Assembly (NCBI GenBank): GCA_965214435.1 | Contig: OZ243960.1 | Span: 1-64,000 of the forward strand | From: Rubrobacter_A sp965214435 | GTDB lineage: Bacteria > Actinomycetota > Rubrobacteria > Rubrobacterales > Rubrobacteraceae | Direction of reading: 5' to 3' | DNA: 64,000 bases | Part shown: in pieces, positions 56,432 through 64,000 of the stretch | Layout of the letters: the number at the start of each line of letters is the position of its first letter | Position numbering within the stretch: the first letter of the stretch is position 1 | Notes under the pieces: model-generated | The model's input: the letters and a program-made list of their open reading frames with translations, nothing else | What the model was told of the DNA's origin: nothing | The model's database searches: none | Translations under genes and position numbers: made by a program

Positions 56432-58408
56432 TTAACGGGTCGTGGCTTGCTCCACAAAGAAGTCGAGGGCTTCGGGGTTTGCCAGGGAGTCGCGGCTGGC
56501 GGCCTCGTCTACCGGGGTGCCCGTGAGGATCTTCTTTACCGGCACTTCGAGCTTTTTGCCGTTTAGGGTACGTGGGATCTGCGGCACGGCCTGCACCTCG
56601 TCCGGCACGTGTCGCGGCGAGCAGTTCTCTTTGATGCTCTGCTTTATCTTCGCCTGTAAGTCTTCGCTGAGTTGGGTGTCTTCATCTAAGACCACGAAGA
56701 GCGGCATAAAGGAGTTGCCGGTGTCGCGCTCGACGTCCACGACCAGGCTGTCGGTGACTTCGGGGACGGCTTCCACGGCCCGGTAGATCTCCGCGGTCCC
56801 CATCCTCACGCCGCCCCGGTTTATAGTCGAATCGCTGCGGCCGTAGATCACGGCGCTCCCTCGGGGCGTAATCTTGATCCAGTCCCCATGCCGCCACACG
56901 CCGGGGTACATGTCGAAGTAACTCTCCCGGTACTTCTCCCCGCTCTCGTCACCCCAGAGGTACAGCGGCATCGAGGGCATCGGCTCGGTTATGACCAGCT
57001 CCCCGACCTCGTCCACGAGCGGCAACCCCTCCTCGTCGAACGCCTGCACGCTGGCCCCGAGCGACCGGCACTGAAGCTCCCCGGTCCGGACCGGCAGGAT
57101 CGGCATACCCCCGACAAACGCCGTGCACAAGTCAGTGCCGCCACTGGTCGAGAACAGCCACACGTCGCTCTTTACGTCTTCATAGACCCAGGCGAAACCT
57201 TCCGGCGGCAACGGAGAGCCCGTCGAGCCGACGCTCCTCAGGTTGCTAAGGTCGTAGTCCCGGCCCGGAGAGATGCCGGCATTCTGGCACGCGGTCAGGT
57301 AGCTGGCGCTCGTCCCGAAGCAGGTCATGCCGGTCTGTTCGGCAAACTCCCACAACACGTTCATGTCCGGGTAACCGGGGTTGCCGTCGTACATCAGCAC
57401 CGCCGACCCCGGGAGCAACCCGCTGACCACCACGTTCCACATCATCCAGCCGGTGGTCGTAAACCAGAAAAAGCGGTCGTCCTCGCCCGCGTTCATGTGC
57501 AGCGTCAGCTTCTTCAAGTGCTCCAGCAGGATGCCGCCGTGACCCTGCACGATGGCTTTCGGAAGCCCGGTCGTCCCCGAGGAGTAGAGCACCCAAAGTG
57601 GATGGTCGAACGGCACCTGCTCGAACGTCAACTCCGCGCCCTCGTGCTCGGCGAGCGCGGCGTCCCATAAGGTTACGTCGCGCAGGCCGCTAGTGTCGGG
57701 CTCGGCGCTGAGGTACGGGAGCACCACGGTCTTTTGCAGGGAGGGCATCGCCTCTTGAAGCTGTGCGAGGGTGTCGGTGCGTTCGAAGTCCTTGCCGCCG
57801 TAGCGGTAGCCGTCGACGGCGAAGAGGACCTTCGGCTCTATCTGGGCAAAGCGGTCGATGACGCTCTTCGCCCCGAAGTCCGGGGAGCAGCTAGACCACA
57901 CAGCGCCTATAGAAGCGGTCGCCAGGAAGGCTATGAGCGCCTCCGGGATGTTTGGTATGTACGCCACGACCCGGTCCCCGCGCTCAACACCCATCGACCG
58001 CAGAGCCGCCGCGGTCGCCGCGACTCTCTCCCGGAGCTCTTTCCAGCTAACCGTCCCGAGCGGCCGCAGCTCCGACTGGTGGAAAACCGCCGTCTCCTCC
58101 GGCCGCGCATTGCGGAAAGAATGCTCGGCGTAGTTTAACTCGGCTCCAGGGAACCACTCGGCTCCCGGCATCCGGCGGTCGGCCAGTACCTCGCGGTACG
58201 GTTGTGAAGCCTGTACGTCGCCGTACTCCCAGATAGACTCCCAGAAGGCTTCGAGGTCGGTTACCGACCACTCCCAGAGGTCCTCGTAGTTGTCGAACGA
58301 GAGGTTCTTGTTCTCCTTTAACCACCCCATGTAGCGGGTTACGTTGGCGTTCGCTTTAAACTCTTCCGAGGGCTCCCAGAGCAGGGTCCCTTCTACAGCT
58401 TCGGTCAT
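56432..58408 (-). CDS. aacS: Acetoacetyl-CoA synthetase
   Basis: A 658-residue ligase that activates acetoacetate to acetoacetyl-CoA. The family shows in WFPGAELNYAEHSFRN, the AMP loop VLYSSGTTGLPKAIVQGHGG, WFTTTGWMMWNVVVSGLL, and YGRSDSTINRGGVRMGTAEI with the C-terminal lysine block RTLNGKKLEVPVKKIL. This lid end is longer than in ordinary acyl-CoA ligases, as expected for the subfamily. The next gene upstream in the same direction encodes a 3-hydroxybutyrate dehydrogenase, so together they convert 3-hydroxybutyrate to acetoacetyl-CoA. Confidence 0.92.
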   Translation of the reverse strand: MTEAVEGTLLWEPSEEFKANANVTRYMGWLKENKNLSFDNYEDLWEWSVTDLEAFWESIWEYGDVQASQPYREVLADRRMPGAEWFPGAELNYAEHSFRNARPEETAVFHQSELRPLGTVSWKELRERVAATAAALRSMGVERGDRVVAYIPNIPEALIAFLATASIGAVWSSCSPDFGAKSVIDRFAQIEPKVLFAVDGYRYGGKDFERTDTLAQLQEAMPSLQKTVVLPYLSAEPDTSGLRDVTLWDAALAEHEGAELTFEQVPFDHPLWVLYSSGTTGLPKAIVQGHGGILLEHLKKLTLHMNAGEDDRFFWFTTTGWMMWNVVVSGLLPGSAVLMYDGNPGYPDMNVLWEFAEQTGMTCFGTSASYLTACQNAGISPGRDYDLSNLRSVGSTGSPLPPEGFAWVYEDVKSDVWLFSTSGGTDLCTAFVGGMPILPVRTGELQCRSLGASVQAFDEEGLPLVDEVGELVITEPMPSMPLYLWGDESGEKYRESYFDMYPGVWRHGDWIKITPRGSAVIYGRSDSTINRGGVRMGTAEIYRAVEAVPEVTDSLVVDVERDTGNSFMPLFVVLDEDTQLSEDLQAKIKQSIKENCSPRHVPDEVQAVPQIPRTLNGKKLEVPVKKILTGTPVDEAASRDSLANPEALDFFVEQATTR

Positions 58409-58467
58409 GCTATTCCCACCTTCCGTATCTCTTCCCCGGGACTATTATAGCCGGGTGGGCACCCGGG

Positions 58468-59253
58468 TTACCGGGCGGTCCACCCGCCGTCCATGGTAAG
58501 CGATGAGCCGTTAATAAACGAGGCTTCCGGGGTGCAGAGGAATGCGGCTACCTCGGCTACCTCCAGAGGTTCTATAAGGCGTTTTATGGAAGGTTGGGTG
58601 AGCATGACCTTCTCTATGACCTCATCCTCCGGTATCCCTCGGGTGCGGGCCTGGTCGGAGATCTGGGCTTCCACCAGCGGCGTCCTCACGTATGCCGGAC
58701 AGATGCAGTTCGACGTAACCCCTTTCGGGCCGCCCTCCAGAGCCGTGACCTTCGAGAAGCCTTCCAATCCGTGCTTGGCCGACACGTAAGCCGCCTTGAA
58801 CGGGGAAGCCCGCAGACCGTGCGCCGAAGATATGTTAATGACCCGCCCCCACCCCTTCTCGTACATCCCCGGCAACGCCTGCCGTACGATCCGGAACGGA
58901 GCTTCGAGCATGAGCGTGAGGATCGCCGAGAACTTCTCCGGCGGGAACTCCTCTATGGCCGCCACGTGCTGAAAGCCGGCGTTGTTGATAACAATGTCGG
59001 CCTCGACTGAAAGCCCGTCGAGCACCCCGTGATCCGTAAGGTCCGCCGCCACCGCCGTGCCGCCGAACTCCTCAGCCGCTTCCCTCGCCCCTTCTTCATT
59101 AAGGTCCACCACCGTGACCGCGGCCCCAGCCCTCGCCAGCCGCCCGGCGCAGGCTCGGCCGATACCACTGGCAGCCCCCGTAACGAACGCGCTCTTGCCG
59201 GTGAGGTCCAGGTTCACGGCCGACATCCCACTCGCCGCAACGCTATTCTCCAA
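58468..59253 (-). CDS. bdhA: 3-hydroxybutyrate dehydrogenase (SDR)
   Basis: A 261-residue SDR. The cofactor loop is TGAASGIGRA, NNAGFQHVAAIEEFPPEKF and MLEAPFRIVRQALPGM are BdhA-like, the catalytic Ser lies in NISSAHGLRASPFKAAYVSA with Tyr and Lys following, and CPAYVRTPLVEAQI closes the substrate pocket. It oxidises 3-hydroxybutyrate to acetoacetate with NAD. I choose TTG 59253 because AAGGAGG sits five bases upstream; an ATG nine codons later has no site. It precedes aacS on the same strand. Confidence 0.87.
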   Translation of the reverse strand: MENSVAASGMSAVNLDLTGKSAFVTGAASGIGRACAGRLARAGAAVTVVDLNEEGAREAAEEFGGTAVAADLTDHGVLDGLSVEADIVINNAGFQHVAAIEEFPPEKFSAILTLMLEAPFRIVRQALPGMYEKGWGRVINISSAHGLRASPFKAAYVSAKHGLEGFSKVTALEGGPKGVTSNCICPAYVRTPLVEAQISDQARTRGIPEDEVIEKVMLTQPSIKRLIEPLEVAEVAAFLCTPEASFINGSSLTMDGGWTAR

Positions 59254-59385
59254 GTCTTCCTCCTTACACCCGACGCTCTTCAAAGCTGTCGGCCAGTACA
59301 CTACCCGCTTTCGGCGCGGAGCGCGACGGCCAGTAGAAAGGGTCTAGAAACCTGTACAGCCCAAGCCCCGTTGCCCGGTTGCGGG

Positions 59386-59997
59386 CTAGCTCCGGGCACT
59401 TTGTAGAGCAGACTCGACGAAGTGTAGCCGGTCGTTGCCCCAGAACATCTCCCCATCCACGAAAAACGTCGGCGCTCCGAACGCCCCCCGCTCGACCGCC
59501 TCCCCCGTCGCCGCCTTTAGCGCCTCTTTATTCTCCGGCGCGGAAGCTCCGGCGAGCACCTCCTCGGCGTTCAGCCCGACTCTGCGGGCGACCTCGGAGA
59601 TAGGACCGTCCTCGTCGGCCTCCTCCGTGCCCTTCGGCGCGCCACCCTCCGTCCAGTACAGGGCGAAAGCCTCCCGGGTAAACGGCTCCAGCAATCCTCG
59701 CTCGCCGCTAAAGATCGCCGCCCGCATGGTTTTTAAGGTCCGGAACGGAAACGGCTCCGGGAACCGCAGCGCCAACCCGTAGTAGTCGGCCCAGCGGTGA
59801 ATATCTTCTAGCTGGTAGCGGCCTTTGGGTTTTATCTCTATCGGGGCCTGAAGCCCGACAGCATTATGTAAAGCCCCGAGCAACATAGGCCGCAGCACCA
59901 ACTCCGCCTCGTGCGCCGCGCAAACCTCGACGGCTCGTCCGTACGCCAGGTACGAGTACGGGCTTACCAGATCATAGAAAAACTCAACCTTGCCCAT
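59386..59997 (-). CDS. 2-hydroxychromene-2-carboxylate isomerase-like DsbA-fold protein
   Basis: A 203-residue member of the DsbA/kappa-GST family: VEFFYDLVSPYSYLAYGRAV at the N-terminus with Ser in place of CxxC, and GAFGAPTFFVDGEMFWGNDRL at the C-terminus, the cis-Pro and substrate loop. Family members isomerise hydroxychromene carboxylate in naphthalene degradation, glutathione-dependently, or act as general oxidoreductases. No aromatic pathway is nearby, so the substrate is unknown. Confidence 0.82.
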   Translation of the reverse strand: MGKVEFFYDLVSPYSYLAYGRAVEVCAAHEAELVLRPMLLGALHNAVGLQAPIEIKPKGRYQLEDIHRWADYYGLALRFPEPFPFRTLKTMRAAIFSGERGLLEPFTREAFALYWTEGGAPKGTEEADEDGPISEVARRVGLNAEEVLAGASAPENKEALKAATGEAVERGAFGAPTFFVDGEMFWGNDRLHFVESALQSARS

Positions 59998-60036
59998 CCG
60001 ACATCCCCTTTTTACCCGTCCGTGCCGCCGCTAGAG

Positions 60037-60240
60037 TTACTCACTGCCCCGGTCTTCCGGGTCCCGGGGGTTCCGGCGCCGCGTCGGCAGGTACACAAAC
60101 CAGTAGGACCCGACCAGAATAGCCAGGAACAACACCAGAGCCAGGATAAACTGCACGATCTCCGAACCCAAGACTTCCTCCGTTACTCGCTCCACTTGCT
60201 GCCCCACAAATTCTACGATACCCGGCGCCCGTAAGCTCAC
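60037..60240 (-). CDS. Small single-span membrane protein (67 aa)
   Basis: A 67-residue protein with an N-terminal amphipathic stretch (VEFVGQQVERVTEEVLGS), one membrane helix (VQFILALVLFLAILVGSYWFVY) and a basic charged tail (PTRRRNPRDPEDRGSE). The start is a GTG at 60240 with a weak purine stretch. It is upstream of the HCCA isomerase-like gene on the same strand, 39 bases away. Function unknown. Confidence 0.55.
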   Translation of the reverse strand: MSLRAPGIVEFVGQQVERVTEEVLGSEIVQFILALVLFLAILVGSYWFVYLPTRRRNPRDPEDRGSE

Positions 60241-60299
60241 CGCCCACTCTATAGAACATGCAGAGTAGAAAATAAATCCGTTACAAAAAACTTCTGTAA

Positions 60300-60309
60300 T
60301 GTAATTACA
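60300..60309. promoter_or_regulatory. Palindromic operator candidate upstream of the wall-anchored protein
   Basis: TGTAATTACA is a perfect ten-base palindrome within an AT-rich patch (about 60283-60345) that contrasts with the GC-rich surroundings. Further TTACA/TGTAA half-sites occur nearby. It lies about 70 bases before the start of the LPDTG protein and could be a repressor site or part of the promoter. Confidence 0.35.
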
Positions 60310-60377
60310 ATGTTATGTTTTATATTTAAACTCAATAAATGCAAAAAAGAGTAAACGTCTTTAGAGAGGAGCGGGTT

Positions 60378-61106
60378 GTGTTGAGTAAGTTAAAGGTTCT
60401 AGCGGCCGTGCTGGCGGTAACCCTGGTTGCGGCTTCGCCGGCACTAGCGCAGGAGACGCAGGACCCGGAGACCGTGACGGTTACGTTCCGGCTATCCGTA
60501 GACGGTCAGGTTCCGGGATGGCAGCATTTCGGTGTGGACTACCCGATCGGGGGCGACGAAGTGGGCGACATCCCGCTGTGCACCACCGGGACGGACTCGG
60601 GGATGGCCGCGCCGCCGTGCCGGAGCGGGGAGACTTACACGGCTAGTATAGAAGTGCCCGCGGGCTCTCCGCTGGCCTTTGACTTTGTCCGGAACGATAC
60701 CCGAACCGCCCCGGAGCGTTTCGCGAGCGAGAAAATGACCCTTGCGGAGGACACTACCGTAAGCGCCGCCTACCACTTCCCGGGCGGGACGGCGTCCGCC
60801 GGGACGGACTCGGGTGCCGATACCGGCTCGCGGACGGCTCCCCTACCGTCGGGCTCCGCGGAGGGCCAGTACGCTCCCGCGTCCGGGGACGAGGGTTCTA
60901 CCCAGCGGGGGTACTCCGGAGGCTCCGCGGCGACCGGCGGGGAGACCGGAGGCGGAGAGACCGGGAATGGTTCCACGGGTGCCGAGGCTAGTGAAGGCAT
61001 AGTAGGGGGCGTTCTTCCGGACACCGGCGGCGCGACGCTCTTACTCGCGGGGGCGGGCGCGCTGCTAACGGTCGCCGGCCTTCTCGCCTACCGCCGGGCA
61101 CGTTAG
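60378..61106 (+). CDS. Secreted LPXTG-type wall-anchored protein
   Basis: A 242-residue exported protein. A signal peptide (KLKVLAAVLAVTLVAASPAL, cut near ALAQ) precedes a domain of about 100 residues rich in beta strands (VTVTFRLSVDGQVPGWQHFG) with two cysteines (PLCTTG, PPCRSG) that could form a disulfide. Then comes a Gly/Ser/Thr low-complexity stalk and the sorting signal LPDTG, a hydrophobic helix and YRRAR. I use GTG 60378, six bases after GAGAGGAG; the frame is open further upstream without a site. The ligand is unknown; it should be a sortase substrate. Confidence 0.78.
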   Translation: MLSKLKVLAAVLAVTLVAASPALAQETQDPETVTVTFRLSVDGQVPGWQHFGVDYPIGGDEVGDIPLCTTGTDSGMAAPPCRSGETYTASIEVPAGSPLAFDFVRNDTRTAPERFASEKMTLAEDTTVSAAYHFPGGTASAGTDSGADTGSRTAPLPSGSAEGQYAPASGDEGSTQRGYSGGSAATGGETGGGETGNGSTGAEASEGIVGGVLPDTGGATLLLAGAGALLTVAGLLAYRRAR

Positions 61107-61174
61107 ACTTAGAAGACGCTAGAAAAAGGGTTGCCTAGAGGTTTTACCCGAGGGTAATCCGTAAGATAATTCGG

Positions 61175-61208
61175 AGGGCTACGGGGTGCATTACTCTGTA
61201 GCCCTTTT
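61175..61208 (+). terminator. Intrinsic terminator after the LPDTG protein gene
   Basis: AGGGCTAC (61175-61182) and GTAGCCCT (61198-61205) form an eight-base perfect stem, followed by TTT to 61208 within CCCTTTTCC. It ends the transcript about 70 bases after the stop codon. Confidence 0.7.
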
Positions 61209-61334
61209 CCATGGGTCCTTGTTCCCCGGTAGCGACGGTGCTAGCATCCTCTAAGCACGACTTCTTTTTGGGAAAGGTGTTGTTCGCGTGGGAAAGCCCG
61301 CGGGTAGGGTAAAAGGGAAATAGGAGGAGAAAGC

Positions 61335-62960
61335 ATGAAAGGTCTTACTTCAAACTACCAGCTAACGCTGCCGGCGATACTGCGGCGGGCGGAGTTGCTT
61401 TACGGGCCGAAGGAGATCGTCAGCCGCCAGCCCGACAAGAGCTTCCACCGCTACACCTACACGGACTTTGTCCGCCGGACCAAGAAGCTGGCCGTCGCCC
61501 TCGGGGAGTTAGGGTTGGAGAAGGGCGATCGGGTAGCAACGCTGGCCTGGAATACCCACCAGCACCTCGAAGCTTACTTCGGGGTACCGTCGGCCGGGCT
61601 CGTGCTCCACACCATAAACCCCCGACTCGGCAAGAATGACCTCGTCTACATAATGAACCACGCCGAAGATAAGGTGCTCCTTATAGACGAGACCATGCTG
61701 GGGCTCGTAGATAGCTTCAAGGACGAGGTGGACCTGCAGAGGATCGTGGTGTTCTCCGCCGACGGGTCGGCCCCGGAAGGCATGACGAGTTACGAGAAAT
61801 TCTTGGAAGACGCCGACGAGAGTCGTTTTGAGTACCCGGACTTCGACGAGCACGACGCGGCGGCGATGTGCTACACCTCGGGGACGACGGGCCGGCCGAA
61901 GGGGGCGCTGTACTCCCACCGCTCCATCGTGCTCCACTCCATGATGTCTTCCATGGCTAACACGTTCTCGATAGGCGAGGATGACTGCGTGCTGCCGGTC
62001 GTGCCGATGTTCCACGTAAACGCCTGGGGCCTGCCGTTTACGGCGACCCTCGTCGGAGCGCGTCAGGTAATGCCGGGTGCGCACCTCGACGCCGAGAGCC
62101 TGCTGGAAGCTTACGAGGGCGAGAAGGTCACGTTCACCGCCGGGGTACCGACGATCTTCCTCGGGGTATTGCAGGCGTTGGATAAAGAGCCCGGCAAGCA
62201 CGACCTATCGAGGATACGGTCGCTGGTGATCGGGGGGTCCGCGGCCCCGAAGGGTGTGATCCGGTCTTTCGAGGAGAACCACGGGCTGACGGTGGTCCAC
62301 GCCTGGGGCATGACGGAGATGGACCCGATCGGAACCGTGGCGAACCTGACCGCCGAAGTGCGGCAGCTTTCCGAAGACGAGCAGCTCGACTACCGGGCCA
62401 AACAGGGTTATCCGGTGCCGTTTATCGAGGTCCGGGGCCGCGGCGAAGACGACGGCTTTATACCGTGGGACGGGGAAGCGATGGGCGAGCTGGAGGTCCG
62501 CGGGCCGTGGGTGATAGGGTCGTACTTCAACACCGACGAGGGGAGCGAGAAGTTTACCGACGACGGCTGGTTTATGACCGGGGATATCGTAAGCATAGAC
62601 GAGTACGGGTACGTCGAGATCCAGGACCGCAGCAAGGACCTCATAAAGAGCGGTGGAGAGTGGATCTCCTCCGTAGCCCTGGAGAACGCCCTCATGGCCC
62701 ACGAGGCCGTGGCCGAGGCCGCCGTTATAGCCATACCCGATGAGAAGTGGCAGGAACGTCCGCTCGGGGTGGTCGTCCTCAAGGAAGGTGAGAGCGTTAC
62801 CGCCGACGAGCTAAAGTCGTCCATGAAAGACGACTTCGCAACCTGGGAACTGCCGGATGCCATAGAGTTCGTCGAGGAGATACCGCACACCGCCACGGGC
62901 AAAGCCCTAAAGATGAAGCTGCGCGACCAGTTTGAGGGTTACTCCCCAGCGGGCACCTGA
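61335..62960 (+). CDS. Fatty-acyl-CoA synthetase (medium/long chain)
   Basis: A 541-residue adenylate-forming ligase. CYTSGTTGRPKGALYSHRSI is the AMP loop; VVPMFHVNAWGLPFTATLVG, HAWGMTEMDPIGTVA and GWFMTGDIVSIDEYGYVEIQ with DLIKSGGEWISSVALENAL are typical of the AlkK/medium-chain group; the catalytic lysine is in HTATGKALKMKLRDQF. The ATG at 61335 has AGGAGGAG eight bases upstream. It is followed 84 bases later by a hydrolase gene on the same strand. Confidence 0.9.
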   Translation: MKGLTSNYQLTLPAILRRAELLYGPKEIVSRQPDKSFHRYTYTDFVRRTKKLAVALGELGLEKGDRVATLAWNTHQHLEAYFGVPSAGLVLHTINPRLGKNDLVYIMNHAEDKVLLIDETMLGLVDSFKDEVDLQRIVVFSADGSAPEGMTSYEKFLEDADESRFEYPDFDEHDAAAMCYTSGTTGRPKGALYSHRSIVLHSMMSSMANTFSIGEDDCVLPVVPMFHVNAWGLPFTATLVGARQVMPGAHLDAESLLEAYEGEKVTFTAGVPTIFLGVLQALDKEPGKHDLSRIRSLVIGGSAAPKGVIRSFEENHGLTVVHAWGMTEMDPIGTVANLTAEVRQLSEDEQLDYRAKQGYPVPFIEVRGRGEDDGFIPWDGEAMGELEVRGPWVIGSYFNTDEGSEKFTDDGWFMTGDIVSIDEYGYVEIQDRSKDLIKSGGEWISSVALENALMAHEAVAEAAVIAIPDEKWQERPLGVVVLKEGESVTADELKSSMKDDFATWELPDAIEFVEEIPHTATGKALKMKLRDQFEGYSPAGT

Positions 62961-63044
62961 GACTCCGGGAAACCTTAGACGGCCGGTCCGGTAGCGTCCG
63001 GACCGGTTGGGGCGTCCGTTTACCCGCGACCACCGAGGAGTCCC

Positions 63045-64000
63045 TTGAGCTTTATACAAGAGATAGCCGTTCAGAAGAACGTTCCCATGACCTTGCGCGA
63101 CGGGACGACACTGTACGCGGACGTCTACCGCCCCGGTGGCGAAGCATCCAGTGCCTCGTACCCGGTCCTCCTCACCCGGTTACCGTACGGGAAGAGCCTG
63201 CCGCTCGGCACGGGGTATGTAAACCCCGTAAAGCTCGCGGAGCACGGTTACATCGTCGTCGTCCAGGATGTCCGGGGACGTTTCGCCTCCGAAGGAGAGT
63301 GGAACCCGTCGGTCTACGAGTTCGAGGACGGCTACGACACGGTCCAGTGGGCGGCCGGACTACCCGGCTCCGACGGCCGGGTCGGGATGTACGGGGCCTC
63401 GTACTTCGGGATGACCCAGTGGCAGGCGGCGGTGACGCAGCCTCCGGCGCTAAAGTCCCTCGTCCCCGGCATCACCTACGGCAACTACCTAAACGGAGCC
63501 CAGTTCCGCGGCGGCGTCCGGGAGCTCGGCCTCCGGTTCTACTGGTCAGAGGCGATCCTGGCCCCCGATACCCTGGTCCGCCGCTACCGCGAGTCTCCCG
63601 AAGAGCTGCGTAAGCAACTACCGGCCCTCGTAGGCGTCATAGACCGCATACCCGAGGAGTACGATACCCTCCCACTGGAAGACTTGCCGGACCCCGGCGG
63701 CGCGGTACCGTACATGTTTAGCGCCCTCGACTATAACGTGGACGCCGGCGTCTGGAACTACCTGAACATCGACGGCCGCTACGACAAGGTCGAGGTCCCG
63801 ACGTTTCACATCGGGGGCTGGTACGACATATTTATCGGGGAGACGCTGCGCCAGTACGCCGCGATGAAGGAGCAGGCAGCCCGCGAAGGCTTTACGCCAC
63901 CTCGCCTGCTCGTCGGACCCTGGTCCCACGGCCGCTTTGAGAGCACCGTCGGGGAGTTAGACTTCGGTTTCGCCACCTCCAGTCTATTTCTGAACTACAA
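63045..64000 (+). CDS. CocE/NonD-family alpha/beta hydrolase (partial, runs off the window)
   Basis: An open frame of 318 codons with no stop before the end of the window. It begins MSFIQEIAVQKNVPMTLRDG (TTG start with GAGGAG just upstream) and contains the S15/CocE features: VQDVRGRFASEGEW, the nucleophile loop MYGASYFGMTQW with the catalytic serine, HIGGWYDIFIGETL, and GPWSHGRF with the likely catalytic histidine. Relatives are Xaa-Pro dipeptidyl peptidases, cocaine esterase and glutaryl acylases. The C-terminal jelly-roll domain should follow beyond the window. The substrate is unknown. Confidence 0.87.
   Translation, partial: MSFIQEIAVQKNVPMTLRDGTTLYADVYRPGGEASSASYPVLLTRLPYGKSLPLGTGYVNPVKLAEHGYIVVVQDVRGRFASEGEWNPSVYEFEDGYDTVQWAAGLPGSDGRVGMYGASYFGMTQWQAAVTQPPALKSLVPGITYGNYLNGAQFRGGVRELGLRFYWSEAILAPDTLVRRYRESPEELRKQLPALVGVIDRIPEEYDTLPLEDLPDPGGAVPYMFSALDYNVDAGVWNYLNIDGRYDKVEVPTFHIGGWYDIFIGETLRQYAAMKEQAAREGFTPPRLLVGPWSHGRFESTVGELDFGFATSSLFLNY

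Overview
The window is a high-GC bacterial chromosome segment with mixed ATG/GTG/TTG starts and purine-rich ribosome binding sites. Its gene content points to an actinobacterium of the Rubrobacter type: an actinobacterial EF-G-like paralogue, a glucosyl/mannosyl-3-phosphoglycerate synthase, folate-dependent TrmFO, a class E-like sortase, and many acyl-CoA enzymes. The Rubrobacter assignment is inferred from gene content and style and was not tested by a search. No rRNA, tRNA, CRISPR array, insertion sequence or phage was recognised.

Region 1 (0-25 kb) is largely housekeeping. It holds pyrimidine synthesis (pyrF, pyrE), the nucleoid protein HU, a murE gene coupled to a CsoR-like regulator without metal ligands, the principal sigma factor with an inositol-phosphatase gene overlapping its stop, and a class A penicillin-binding protein. 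It continues with a biotin transporter, surE, a compatible-solute glycosyltransferase behind a long structured leader, an EF-G-like GTPase, an Asp23-family protein and a YidC insertase whose reading frame is uncertain at both ends. A pdhA-pdhB-pdhC operon, an ITPase, an aminotransferase and ddl follow.

Region 2 (25-37 kb) is accessory. It holds a very acidic PRC-barrel/DUF2382 stress protein, a PadR-controlled membrane-protein operon with a clear promoter and overlapping operator, a drug-efflux MFS transporter beside small orphan genes, trmFO, and a ribBA whose GTP cyclohydrolase half looks degenerate. It ends in a short run of decaying genes: a frameshifted, truncated degV and a 5'-truncated panE.

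Region 3 (37-51 kb) is built around acyl-CoA chemistry. A tightly coupled minus-strand array (reductase, two hot-dog hydratase subunits, 3-hydroxyacyl-CoA dehydrogenase, aminoglycoside-phosphotransferase-like kinase) lies with a thioesterase, a second reductase and an acyl-CoA ligase. A second ligase/enoyl-CoA hydratase pair follows; its ligase has an apparent early stop codon.

Region 4 (45-64 kb) mixes cell-surface and ketone-body functions. A sortase is accompanied in the window by two LPXTG-type secreted proteins, one of them a Cu,Zn superoxide dismutase without the family disulfide. A sulfite-oxidase-like molybdoenzyme, a LysM protein, acetoacetyl-CoA synthetase with 3-hydroxybutyrate dehydrogenase, another fatty acyl-CoA ligase and a CocE-type hydrolase running off the end complete the window.

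I see no single convincing new multi-gene system. The most unusual signals are conserved families with their key residues replaced (CsoR, RibBA, SodC, NodB-type deacetylase, TlpA, MurE) and several genes whose start or frame is not explained by a normal open reading frame (17.2-18.4 kb, 35.8 kb, 48.1 kb). The frame problems could be biology, decay or assembly error.
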